Part shown: positions 10,165-19,339 of the stretch, piece by piece
Layout of the letters: every line of letters begins with the position of its first letter
How positions within the stretch are numbered: the first letter of the stretch is position 1
From: Zygnema cylindricum
Taxonomy: Eukaryota; Streptophyta; Zygnematophyceae; Zygnematales; Zygnemataceae
Reading direction: 5' to 3'
Assembly: GCA_037447655.1 (NCBI GenBank)
Contig: JBBHKE010001022.1
Coordinates: 200,001 to 225,892, forward strand
Length of the DNA stretch: 25,892 bases
Notes under the pieces: generated by a model
The model's database searches: none
Told to the model about the DNA's origin: nothing
The model's input: the letters and a program-made list of their open reading frames with translations, nothing else
Translations under genes and position numbers: made by a program

Positions 10165-11010
10165 TAGTGTTAGGTATCGGGTAAATTCATATCGCGATAA
10201 TTTAGTTATTCGATATATCGAATATCGATCGAGCAGACTCCTCGATATATCGTACCGCGACCAACATAAATTATCACGATATTTATCGCGATATATCGTA
10301 CCGCAACCAACATAAATTATCACGATATTTATCGCAATATATAGTATTTTTAAATTTAATATTTTATATTTTAATATAATATGTCATTTTAGCGAAAAAA
10401 CAAATTGTCTGATACACCGCGTACTTTTCATTCCGTGACCTAAAAGTAGACGCCGCAAAATGTAACCGACAAAAAAGTACTAATTATGTAATTCATATAA
10501 TTACTTATTTGGGGTATGGCTACAGCAGGAGGTCTCTGTAATAGTACGGACAGCAAAATTTATGTGTTACAGAGGCCTCGGTTACATCGCGTATCGTCTG
10601 TGAACAAGTTTTTACATACGTGTTTTGATTTGAGTTGTTCCTTGTACGTTGACGATCAAATCTCTAAAATCATCAAAGTTTTGAAAACCGACCATTTTCG
10701 TATAGAAATCCGTACTTGCGTATTACGTACGTGTACTATGCAAGTGTACCGCGTCAATGTATCTCAGAGATCTCCTTCACTCTGGTGACTTTCAGGAAAA
10801 AAAACGTATTTCTTTTCTGCAAAGATTTTACGGTCACCTTGTCCGAAGGCACGTGACTTTGGAGACTTGTGATTTTTTTTTTCTTTTTTTTTTATGCCTC
10901 AATATATTGGCAATACGATATATATCGGTGATATATCGCGATATTTTGATTTTCGATATATCGAAACGATATATCGAATATCGGCAAAAGGTCCTCGATA
11001 CCCAACACTA
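10165..11010. mobile_element. hAT-like non-autonomous element, 846 bp, nested
   Basis: Ends TAGTGTTAGGTATCGGG and, as reverse complement, TAGTGTTGGGTATCGAG. Direct 8-bp flanks are gttgaagg (10157-10164) and gtggaagg (11011-11018), 7 of 8 identical. The related copy near 20630 has one uninterrupted gtggaagg at this point, an empty-site homologue. The inside has gatatatcg palindromes and no transposase; small open frames inside resemble nothing I know. Confidence 0.78.
10244..10335 (+). repeat. 46-bp tandem duplication inside the hAT-like element
   Basis: Two adjacent units starting gatatatcgtaccgc, differing at only a few positions, each running through accaacataaattatcacg and atatttatcgc. 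Confidence 0.88.
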
Positions 11011-11378
11011 GTGGAAGGTATGAGGGAGATGTACCGTCGGTTTTGTACTTATTCGGATACGGGCGAATACGTGTAGTCGCGGGAAATCGAGTTTCCGTTA
11101 ACTTTTATTTTCGTAAAAGGGTAAAGGGTAACAATTTAGGAGCGTCACATAACCAGGTCGGGTATCTGGTGATTTTGAAAAAAACAAATTTGTCGATTTC
11201 GGGTATCTAAAATTTTGACTTTTGCGACCTTTGCCACCTACTCCAAACACCCGATTCACATCGAAAATAACATTTTAACAGTTCATGGAACAATATATCG
11301 TCCCACTCACCATTCGCCAACCAATAATATCGTTTATCGGATTTATCGCGATGGGAAATTAACGGACACACAACACTA

Positions 11379-12441
11379 AGGGTTTGTGCCCATGTAATCG
11401 AAACTTTGGAATGTTACTTTGGATTTTAGCGAAGATTTTACAGTATACTTTTCAAAGTGTTCCTATGTCAATCATTACTTGCACCTTCATTACTTCAAAT
11501 ATGTGACAATTGTAGACGTCTACAAAATGTGCGACAGTTTATGAAACAAAATGTAAACGAATACGAAACTTTATATAATTGGTGAAGTCTACAAAAACGG
11601 CGACGATTCTAGACGTCAAGGTTTTTGTGACATTGTACTATTGTATATATTTAAGGTTTTGTGATATAGCGAATTCATGCTACCTTGTGACGTCATCAGT
11701 ACGTAAAATTTCCACCATGGCTTCCCGATTTCTTTTTCTTGTCTTTTATCATTCGATATGCCATCAAACTAAGACAAAAAATATTCAAAAAAAAAAATCA
11801 TTTGATAATATTATTGCTCCATTTTATTTAAAGACAAGAGAAAAAAGAACAATCGAGTGAGAAAGACTGGGTGAGACAAGAACGACATAAACTTTTGCAA
11901 AGGACCCATGAATGAAAGTGGAATTTCGAGACCCCAACATTTTTTTTCCGAACATGCTTGTCATTTTCCGACGTACATGTGCATGACAAACAAGGAAAAA
12001 AATAGCGTGTACTCTCCCTTATTCAAAACTTTTCGAAGACATTTCACACGTGGTATACCATTTTGCTATTCGTCAATAGGGTATTATTTTAATTCAAATC
12101 ACGTCGCGATTTGATTCTAATACATGTGTGATGATGAGCTGGCGTGAAGTGGAAGTGGGTCGAAATGATAATAACGCCAAATTGACGTACTTTCTAAGTT
12201 CCAAGATGACGCAAAATGTACCGTGGTTCATGCCCATTTTCCGTACGGCATAAGATTTTCTCGTTGCAAGTGCCATTTTTCTGTGAAAACGACGGAGAAA
12301 AACCCTTACTTAAAAACATGGGCACACACTCGAATGCAACATACAATTCGTAAGCGTATAAACTATACGCATTTTGTTCGTACGCGATCATTATGCATGC
12401 GCGCATCCACACATGTGAAGTCTGTTGGATCATGCTACTAA
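11379..12441. other. Stretch with no recognised feature
   Basis: AT-rich unique-looking sequence. The open frames here are all under 100 codons, without family resemblance or a plausible codon pattern. 12566-12892, up to the copia insertion, is likewise empty as far as I can tell. Confidence 0.5.
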
Positions 12442-12565
12442 ATATTTTAGCGTGCGCACTTCTATAGTATTATACGCATAAAAGTACGTTCTCGGGGGTG
12501 TAAAATCGTTTCGATGGGCGGAGTCAAACATGAGTCTAGGGCACTCCGCCTATTTTACACCATTT
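12442..12565 (+). repeat. Dispersed repeat with nested inverted repeats, copy 2
   Basis: Direct relative of 9622-9735. It keeps an outer inverted pair GGTGTAAAAT / ATTTTACACC around the inner GGCGGAGT / ACTCCGCC, a foldback layout typical of a small non-autonomous DNA element. No target duplication could be fixed, so the outer limits are uncertain. Confidence 0.65.
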
Positions 12566-12892
12566 GAGCATATAGTGTGGAAAAAATGCGTATTTTATCT
12601 ACGGTTGAGATTTCTCTACGGATACGAAAACGCCAACGGAATCGTCAAGAGAGTCTGACCAAATTCGGGAGATGATTTCGCCTTTTTTTATGGCAATTCG
12701 CATTGTACATCGTACTTAAACGTACAAAAGGTGTATATCACGTACTAAAATATGAAATTTATCGGTGTTAGTACGAACATTTAGGGTGTGGGACACAAAA
12801 ATACATAGATGTTTCATTCGTTAAAATTTTGAATTTTTTACGATTATGCATTATTTTTAGGGTTTTTTTTAACTTTTCGTACATTTCGTATA

Positions 12893-12897
12893 GTTTT
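12893..12897. repeat. Target-site duplication (GTTTT), left
   Basis: GTTTT directly before the 5' LTR; identical to the five bases after the 3' LTR at 19335-19339. Confidence 0.88.
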
Positions 12898-13723
12898 TGT
12901 TGAAATTTATAGATTTCTAGAGTATTTTCTAGGTTTAAATATGTTTTTATAAAAGGAAGAAGAAAAGGACGGACAGCCTGCCTCCACCTCCGCTCTCTAG
13001 CCCCCATACTTGTTGTAGTCACTGAAGGAAAGAGAGAGAGGTTGATCCATGGCTGCCTTAGTTCAACAGACAGCTATTTTTAGTAGGTTACTAAAAATAT
13101 ACTTGACGGACCAGAGATTTGATCCCGGTACCTGCGGTTCGTCAAATCGACCGGTAGCGGTCAGCTTTATCCTAATAGACTAGGACCAATGCTAAGTGCT
13201 ATGGTATGTGATAGATATATAATTAGTTCGAAAGGATAAAGTTCATTTAACTAAAACTGTTTACGGCGTACATATATACAGTTTTATAAAGTACGTCGTA
13301 CGACGCTAATTCAAAACGGATACCACGCATTTTATTTCTACATCGGAACAAATATCGCGCAAGTATTTATTCCGGCCAAGATTACGTTTCGCATATAATC
13401 CAACGGCGCACATCATCGCCGAAATCCCGGAGTGGTCACTTTGGCATTTAGTGACGTGGCATCACCTGGCGCCACGTGGGGAGACATCATTCGGTCGCGG
13501 GAATTCTGAGGAACGTACGGATGAGTGGAAAGTATACACGCGTCCACTTAGGGCCTTGTCGTACAGAGGCCGTACATAAAGTACATCGGCGGTAGTACTT
13601 TCTAGTACTATACAGTTTTGTGATTGGTTCGTACAGGCAGTAGATAGGAGCTGTGAGAGGGAATTAGGAAAAACTAGGACTTAGGAAAATTTAGGTAGAT
13701 AGTCCTCTCTCTCAGAGAGTTTG

Positions 13724-13730
13724 TATAAAT
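13724..13730 (+). promoter_or_regulatory. TATA box in the 5' LTR
   Basis: TATAAAT in ttgtataaattggcatcttt; conserved at 24789-24795 (TATAAAA) in the old LTR. Transcription would start near 13755, giving about 170 nt of leader before gag. Confidence 0.65.
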
Positions 13731-13794
13731 TGGCATCTTTGCCACCCTATAACTTATCGCCTGGTTGGCCGTTTTCAGTGATTCTTTTTTCTAC

Positions 13795-13810
13795 GGACTC
13801 AGGGGAGTCC
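13795..13810 (+). promoter_or_regulatory. Conserved leader hairpin in R/U5
   Basis: GGACTC-AGGG-GAGTCC, a perfect 6-bp stem. It recurs at 19185-19200 and, with a changed loop (AAGA) but an intact stem, at 24862-24877 in the old LTR. A possible RNA structure in the transcript; its role is unknown. Confidence 0.5.
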
Positions 13811-13924
13811 AGGCTACACAGGGGTGCAGTCAAATTGTCAGTTTGCCTTCTTGGGCAGCAGTGGTTGTGGCTTAAAGTGGGTTAGTTAAATACTATCTAG
13901 AGGCTTCCTGTATTCTATGGTCCA

Positions 13925-15730
13925 ATGGAGGACACAGAATTGCAGGTTATGGGCCCACCCTCTAGGGTGCCCACCTTCAATGGATCTGGGTTCATCTATT
14001 GGGAAGCCATGATGATGGGAGCTTTGTGTGAAAAACGATACTGGGGTATCGTCAGTGGACAAGTGAAACGTCCACCTTCAGGAACTCCACCAGGATTTGG
14101 GGGAGTAAGGTTTCCTGCAACAACGGCTGCCTCGGCGGAGGAGGCAGATGATGGGGACAACAGTGTGTCCGAAAAGGGGAAAGGGAAGGAGACACCCCTT
14201 ACTCCTATTGCCACAGTATCGGGAGCGGCAATCGTGAAGACCGTGGAGAACGATACTCAAATGTGGGAGGATGTAAACATGGCTGCCAAGAACTTCATTC
14301 TGAGGCACCTCACTCAAGGTTTGGCCACTCCTCATCTTCACATTTACAAGGCCGAGGAGTTGTGGGTGAGTTTGGTGGAAATTTATAGAGTTGGAACTAT
14401 TCAGGAGCTCCAGTTGGCTGAGCAAAAGCTATTGAGTTACACTTACAAAGGAGGAAAGATGTTAGATTACTGTAATGATCTTTCTTGTTTGTATACAGAA
14501 ATGGAAAGTGCCGGGTGGATAGGTACAATGAAAATGAAAGTTAACACCCTTATCATGAAATTACCAAATGAGTTCGAAAACTTAGTGTACCGAGTACAGG
14601 GAATGCCTGATAGTTCATGGAAATGGAACACAGTAGTCAGGATGATACTTGTGCAGGAAAACACAATGGAGATTAGGAGAGGAGGAAAGAGCATTCAAGC
14701 TCTAGCAGTAGGAGGGGACCGATGGGGAAAGGACCCGAAGAAACCTTATAGAGGGGAAAGAGATCATTCAGGGGGACAAAGGCCCCCAAAGGGTCTTTGT
14801 CATTTTTGCAAAAAGTCGGGGCACTTTATTGCAGATTGTGTCAAGCTATCAGAGCTGAGGCTCCAAGAGAACCGTGGAGGGGGTTCTTCCGGAGGGAAGA
14901 AAAAGGCACTTGTGGTTACAAAGGTGTCAGGAGAAACCGAGGATGAGTCCTCTGAGGAGGATGGGGAGCTTCTTCTTGACGAGAGTTTGGAGGAGAAGGA
15001 GATTCCTCGGAGGCAGAAGTGTGCCCTTGGAGCCATCGGGGAAGCTCCACAGGAAAGATGGATCATTGACTTAGGTGCATCCATGCATATGTGTCGTGAT
15101 AAAAAACTCTTCACTAAGTTAAGAAAGATTCCTACTGTAGAGATAGAGTATGGGGATGGGAGAGTGGTTACTACAGATCTAGTGGGATCAGTAGATCTGA
15201 AAGTCTTAGTGGAGGGTAAGACTTCTATACTTACATTCTCAGATGTACTTTACATTCCACAGCTGAGTAAAAACCTTGTCTTTACATCTGTGCTAGATGA
15301 CAAAGAGTTTGATACCTTCACCAGAAAGGGAGTCTTTACAGCTAAGTATGGGGATGAAGTTTACTTCACAGCAGAAAAGGGTAGCCAAAGAATGTTTAGG
15401 CTTAACTTGAGTAATGAAAAGAAGAATGCTTACTATGTTGGTGTTCCTAAGGTGATGATTTGGCATAAGCGGTTGGGGCATGTACATTTTGATAGGTTAA
15501 GGGAAATGAAAAAACTTGGGGTAGTAGATGGCATTGAGTTTGGGGATAATGAAATGATGGATGATTGTAGTGGTTGTGCTCAAGGTAAGGCTCACAGACT
15601 TCCCTTTCCCAAAGCCGCCACATATAGAGGTGAGAAAGTATTAGATTTAGTCCACACAGATATTTGGGGGCCTGCAAAAGTACCTTCGGTTGGAGGAAAG
15701 AGGTTTATGATGACAATAACTGATGACTAG
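13925..15730 (+). CDS. Copia gag-protease-integrase (N-terminal part of polyprotein, ends at in-frame TAG)
   Basis: 601 codons. The start ATG lies inside the 5' LTR in the context tccaATGg. In order: an N-terminal gag motif (FNGSGFIYWEAMM, 18-30), a capsid-like region (about 110-255), a CCHC zinc knuckle C292-X2-C295-X4-H300-X4-C305, an acidic linker, a retropepsin motif (380-386) with Asp382 but Leu at 383 where relatives have Ser or Thr, a GAG-pre-integrase HHCC zinc site (H514, H519, C548, C551), and the first integrase aspartate, D579 in HTDIWGP. Translation stops at TAG 15728-15730, where relatives have Tyr in a DDYSR-like motif; the same frame continues beyond. The product would package RNA and mature the particle, but the protease change and the stop make it probably defective. 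Confidence 0.93.
   Translation: MEDTELQVMGPPSRVPTFNGSGFIYWEAMMMGALCEKRYWGIVSGQVKRPPSGTPPGFGGVRFPATTAASAEEADDGDNSVSEKGKGKETPLTPIATVSGAAIVKTVENDTQMWEDVNMAAKNFILRHLTQGLATPHLHIYKAEELWVSLVEIYRVGTIQELQLAEQKLLSYTYKGGKMLDYCNDLSCLYTEMESAGWIGTMKMKVNTLIMKLPNEFENLVYRVQGMPDSSWKWNTVVRMILVQENTMEIRRGGKSIQALAVGGDRWGKDPKKPYRGERDHSGGQRPPKGLCHFCKKSGHFIADCVKLSELRLQENRGGGSSGGKKKALVVTKVSGETEDESSEEDGELLLDESLEEKEIPRRQKCALGAIGEAPQERWIIDLGASMHMCRDKKLFTKLRKIPTVEIEYGDGRVVTTDLVGSVDLKVLVEGKTSILTFSDVLYIPQLSKNLVFTSVLDDKEFDTFTRKGVFTAKYGDEVYFTAEKGSQRMFRLNLSNEKKNAYYVGVPKVMIWHKRLGHVHFDRLREMKKLGVVDGIEFGDNEMMDDCSGCAQGKAHRLPFPKAATYRGEKVLDLVHTDIWGPAKVPSVGGKRFMMTITDD
13945..13959 (+). promoter_or_regulatory. Primer-binding site for a half initiator tRNA-Met
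   Basis: GGTTATGGGCCCACC starts immediately after the LTR and is a perfect complement of plant initiator tRNA-Met residues 26-40 (the anticodon arm around CAU). The usual plant copia site TGGTATCAGAGC is absent here. Drosophila copia and yeast Ty5 prime from a cleaved 5' half of this tRNA in the same way. Here the site also encodes gag residues, from the last base of codon 7. Confidence 0.82.
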
Positions 15731-15814
15731 TCTAGATACTCTAGAGTCTACTTTCTGAAAACAAAGTCTGAAGCATCAACTTACTTCAAAGAATATAAAG
15801 CTTGGAGTGAGAAG

Positions 15815-18274
15815 TTGCATGAAACCCCCATTAAAAGGATAAGGAGTGATAATGGGGGGGAATATACCTCAAACGAGTTTGAGGAATATTTGAGAGATGA
15901 GGGAGTGCAGCACCAGAAAATTGTACCATATAACCCAGAACAAAATGGGGTAGCTGAGAGGTTGAATAGAACACTAGGAGATAGTGCATGTAGTATGTTG
16001 GCAGACAAGAAAATAGGAAAGAGATTTTGGGCAGAGGCAATGAACTGTGCCAACTATATTAAAAATAGAGTCCTTACCTCAGCTGTAAAGGGAGTGACAC
16101 CTTATGAGAGATGGGTTGGAAGGAAACCAGATATCTCACACCTTAAATTATTTGGTAGCCAAGTTTACAGTCTTGACACGTATAGGAAAAACTGGAAACT
16201 AGATGCTAAGGGAAAACCTGGATACTTTGTGGGATATGATGAGGATGTTAAGGGATACAGTGTCTATGACTTAGCAAAGAAAGATATCATTCTGGTCAAA
16301 CACTTAGTTGTCATGGATGAAGGGAAGTCATTTGACCCCTTCAAATATACAAAGAAGATAAGGATCAGATTTGAGTCCGAAAGTGAGGAGAACTCAGTCG
16401 TTCCCGAAAAAGACATGAGTGAAACTGTGATTACAGATTCAGGGGAGATCGAAGATACAGGAGACTCACCGGAAACCTCACATACTCCTATGGACTTCGA
16501 GGAGATGGAAGAAGCGGGACAAGATACGGTTTTTATGGACAGGGGAGCCGATGAGACAGTGAAAAGAAATCCAAGACTTCCATCCATTCCAGCTTCGGAG
16601 TTTGAGGGAGGAAGGAGGAGCAGCAAAAGGATACATGAAAAACAAGCTGCCCATAAGGTAACTAAGCTATCTCACCCAGATGAGCCTCAGTCTTACTTAG
16701 AGGCAGTGAATAGTCCAGAGAAAGAAAGATGGATTAGAGCCATAAATGATGAGATGGCTTCTATCATGGAAGCAAATACTTGGGAACTAGCGGATTGCCC
16801 TCCAGACAGAAAACCTATTGGATGTAAATGGGTATTTAAACTAAAACTGAACCCAGATAATAAAATTGAGAGGTATAAGGCTCGATTGGTAGCAAAGGGG
16901 TTCACCCAAAAAGAGGGGATTGACTATGAGAAGACCTTTGCTCCAGTTGTTCGGTTCCCATCGGTAAGGATTCTCCTCAGTCTGGCCGCAGCGGAAGACA
17001 TGGAAATTCACCAGATGGATATTAAGACTGCTTTTCTTAATGGTGAGTTAGAGGAAGAAATTTTTATGAGGCAACCCGAGGGGTTTGTGGAAGAAGGAGA
17101 AGAGAGCAAAGTGTGCAGGCTCATAAAGTCTTTATATGGACTGAAACAGGCTCCCCGACAGTGGAACAAGAAACTAGATGAGTTTCTCACCGATCTGGGA
17201 TACATCCGGATCAGCTCTGACCATTCTATCTATATGTTTGAAGATGAGAATGGTGTCATTTTTATTGCAATTTATGTGGATGATCTGCTTGTGTTAAGTA
17301 AGTCTTTAGATAATATCAATAGGCTAAAGAAAGATCTTAGGGGCAGATTTGATATGAAGGATTTAGGGGAGGCAAAATATATTTTGGGGATCGAAATGGA
17401 GAGAGATAGAGGGAAGAAGATTATCAGACTTACTCAGAAAGAAGCAATAGGTAATATGCTTGAGAAATTCCAGATGGAAAATGCTAACACTTGTACCACT
17501 CCCATGGACTTGAAAAAAGTAAGTGATGGGAGTGTAGAAGGAGGAGTGATGATCTTAGACGATCAGATGAGTCTAGAGGAGAGAGAGTTCATGAAGTCTA
17601 TTCCTTATAGACAGGTCATAGGAAGCTTAATCTATTTTATGAACTGTACCAGGCCGGACATAGCTGCAGCAGTTGGAGTACTCAGTAGGAGTCTTAATGA
17701 TCCTAGGAAGAGAGATTGGGAGGCAGCCAAGAGAGTCATGAGATATCTGGTGGGAACTAGAGAGTTATGGTTGCATTTGGGAGGGGAGCATACTGATATC
17801 ACCACTTGGAGTGACGCCAGTTATGGGGATGCACCTATGAGAAGATGCACTTCTGGATATGTTTTGTATGTGGGGGAAGGTGCTTGTTGTTGGAGCAGTA
17901 AGCAACAAAAGGTGGTTGCTCAGTCTACTATGGAGGCTGAGTATATGGCATCGTGTTCTGTTGTAAAAGAACTAATGTGGGTGAAATCATTGTTACAAGA
18001 ACTGGGATTTATGAAGGAGGGAGTGCATGAAATCTTTTGCGATAACCAAGCTGCAATTGCAATTGCAGCCAATCCAAAACACCATTTCAAAGCAAAACAT
18101 ATGGACATAAGATTAAGCTTCGTAAGAGAAAAAGTTGAAAATAAAATTCTAAATCTTGTGTATAGACCTGATGAAGAAATGGTGGCTGACATGATGACCA
18201 AACCTGTGCCCTCTCCTAAACTAAAATATTGTCGGGAAAAATGCGGGTTGAAAGAAAAATTAAAATTAGACTAG
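15815..18274 (+). CDS. Copia integrase core, reverse transcriptase and RNase H (rest of polyprotein)
   Basis: Same frame as the upstream part, open from 15731; the first Met is at 15815, and 819 codons run from it to TAG at 18272-18274. Integrase residues D12 (SDNGGEYTS) and E48 (NGVAERLNRT) give D-35-E. The TPYERWVGRKPDISHLKLFG block follows, then an acidic linker (about 185-290). Reverse transcriptase runs from CKWVFKLKLNPD, with D402 in MDIKTAFLNG and the catalytic YVDD at 487-490. RNase H has TWSDASYGD (D666), MEAEY (E707), FCDNQAAI (D743) and HMDIR. All catalytic residues I can check are present. Without the upstream stop, gag-pol would be a single 1449-codon frame. Confidence 0.93.
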   Translation: MHETPIKRIRSDNGGEYTSNEFEEYLRDEGVQHQKIVPYNPEQNGVAERLNRTLGDSACSMLADKKIGKRFWAEAMNCANYIKNRVLTSAVKGVTPYERWVGRKPDISHLKLFGSQVYSLDTYRKNWKLDAKGKPGYFVGYDEDVKGYSVYDLAKKDIILVKHLVVMDEGKSFDPFKYTKKIRIRFESESEENSVVPEKDMSETVITDSGEIEDTGDSPETSHTPMDFEEMEEAGQDTVFMDRGADETVKRNPRLPSIPASEFEGGRRSSKRIHEKQAAHKVTKLSHPDEPQSYLEAVNSPEKERWIRAINDEMASIMEANTWELADCPPDRKPIGCKWVFKLKLNPDNKIERYKARLVAKGFTQKEGIDYEKTFAPVVRFPSVRILLSLAAAEDMEIHQMDIKTAFLNGELEEEIFMRQPEGFVEEGEESKVCRLIKSLYGLKQAPRQWNKKLDEFLTDLGYIRISSDHSIYMFEDENGVIFIAIYVDDLLVLSKSLDNINRLKKDLRGRFDMKDLGEAKYILGIEMERDRGKKIIRLTQKEAIGNMLEKFQMENANTCTTPMDLKKVSDGSVEGGVMILDDQMSLEEREFMKSIPYRQVIGSLIYFMNCTRPDIAAAVGVLSRSLNDPRKRDWEAAKRVMRYLVGTRELWLHLGGEHTDITTWSDASYGDAPMRRCTSGYVLYVGEGACCWSSKQQKVVAQSTMEAEYMASCSVVKELMWVKSLLQELGFMKEGVHEIFCDNQAAIAIAANPKHHFKAKHMDIRLSFVREKVENKILNLVYRPDEEMVADMMTKPVPSPKLKYCREKCGLKEKLKLD

Positions 18275-18287
18275 AAAATAAGGGGAG
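18275..18287 (+). promoter_or_regulatory. Polypurine tract
   Basis: AAAATAAGGGGAG directly before the 3' LTR, the plus-strand primer for reverse transcription. The old copy has a similar tract (aaataaagggag, 23947-23958). Confidence 0.85.
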
Positions 18288-19334
18288 TGTTGAAATTTAT
18301 AGATTTCTAGAGTATTTTCTAGGTTTAAATATGTTTTTATAAAAGGAAAAAGAAAAGGACGGACAGCCTGCCTCCACCTCCGCTCTCTAGCCCCCATACT
18401 TGTTGTAGTCACTGAAGGAAAGAGAGAGAGGTTGATCCATGGCTGCCTTAGTTCAACAGACATCTATTTTTAGTAGGTTACTAAAAATATACTTAACGGA
18501 CCAGAGATTTGATCCCGGTACGTGCGGTTCGTCAAATCGACCGGTAGCGGTCAGCTTTATCCTAATAGACTAGGACCAATGCTAAGTGCTATGGTATGTG
18601 ATAGATATATATTTAGTTCGAAAGGATAAAGTTCATTTAACTAAAACTGTTTACGGCGTACATATATACAGTTTTATAAAGTACGTCGTACGACGCTAAT
18701 TCAAAACGGATACCACGCATTTTATTTCTACATCGGAACAAATATCGCGCAAGTATTTATTCCGGCCAAGATTACGTTTCGCATATAATCCAACGGCGCA
18801 CATCATCGCCGAAATCCCGGAGTGGTCACTTTGGCATTTAGTGACGTGGCATCACCTGGCGCCACGTGGGGAGACATCATTCGGTCGCGGGAATTCCGAG
18901 GAACGTACGGATGAGTGGAAAGTATACACGCGTCCACTAATGGCCTTGTCGTACAGAGGCCGTACAGAAAGTACATCGGCAGTAGTACTTTCTAGTACTA
19001 TACAGTTTTGTGATTGGTTCGTACAGGCAGTAGATAGGAGCTGTGAGAGGGAATTAGGAAAAACTAGGACTTAGGAAAATTTAGGTAGATAGTCCTCTCT
19101 CTCAGAGAGTTTGTATAAATTGGCATCTTTGCCACCCTATAACTTATCGCCTGGTTGGCCGTTTTCAGTGATTCTTTTTTCTACGGACTCAGGGGAGTCC
19201 AGGCTACACAGGGGTGCAGTCAAATTGTCAGTTTGCCTTCTTGGGCAGCAGTGGTTGTGGCTTAAAGTGGGTTAGTTAAATACTATCTAGAGGCTTCTTG
19301 TATTCTGTGGTCCAATGGAGGACACAGAATTGCA
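18288..19334 (+). repeat. 3' LTR of the copia element
   Basis: 1047 bp, identical to the 5' LTR except at 12 substitutions. It also carries the gag ATG and six codons at its end, so the element's insertion leaves a second short gag start reading into flanking DNA. Confidence 0.96.
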
Positions 19335-19339
19335 GTTTT
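19335..19339. repeat. Target-site duplication (GTTTT), right
   Basis: GTTTT directly after the 3' LTR. It shows that both LTR borders are correctly placed and that the two LTRs belong to one insertion. Confidence 0.88.

Larger units (their letters stand above)
9851..11378. mobile_element. Old TIR-type repeat, copy 1, split by a nested hAT-like element
   Basis: Outside the insert (10165-11010) this runs parallel to 20233-21010: tgataactggtatgtaatcg, the GC-rich block with gattcgggtgcaaaattttg, gaaggttatgtactgtcc, agtcgcgggaaatcgagttt, ggtaacaatttaggagcgt and cgtcccactcaccattcgcc. It ends acacaacacta, whose complement TAGTGTTGTGT resembles the MITE ends at 7157. The left terminus is not recognisable. 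No transposase is encoded. Confidence 0.65.
12898..13944 (+). repeat. 5' LTR of the copia element
   Basis: 1047 bp, TGTTGA to TTGCA. It contains a hairpin TTTTTAGTAggTTACTAAAAA near 13076, a possible antisense tRNA-like stretch (about 13108-13195), a TATA box at 13724-13730 (TATAAAT) and a leader hairpin at 13795-13810. The last 20 bases include the gag start codon (13925). The end is fixed by the 3' LTR, by the old LTR ending at 25011 and by the target duplication. Confidence 0.96.
12898..19334 (+). mobile_element. Ty1/copia LTR retrotransposon, nearly complete (6437 bp)
   Basis: Two LTRs of 1047 bp bracket one long frame in the copia domain order: gag, protease, integrase, reverse transcriptase, RNase H. 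The LTR ends are TGTTGA...TTGCA and a perfect 5-bp target duplication, GTTTT, flanks the element (12893-12897 and 19335-19339). I count 12 substitutions and no indels between the LTRs (about 1.15%), so it is young; at an assumed 1.3e-8 substitutions per site per year that is roughly 0.4 My, but this plant's rate is unknown. The element is probably no longer autonomous: it has an in-frame TAG, an altered protease motif and an out-of-frame ATG just before gag. Confidence 0.96.

Noticed and set aside
10516-10788. 90-codon frame inside the hAT-like element as a possible transposase fragment
   Set aside because: No recognisable hAT dimerisation or RNase H-like motif; length is compatible with chance.
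13945-13960. A conventional tRNA 3'-end primer site after the young 5' LTR
   Set aside because: No TGGTATCA-like string follows the LTR end; the match is to the anticodon arm instead. The TGGTATCA sites in the window belong to other elements.
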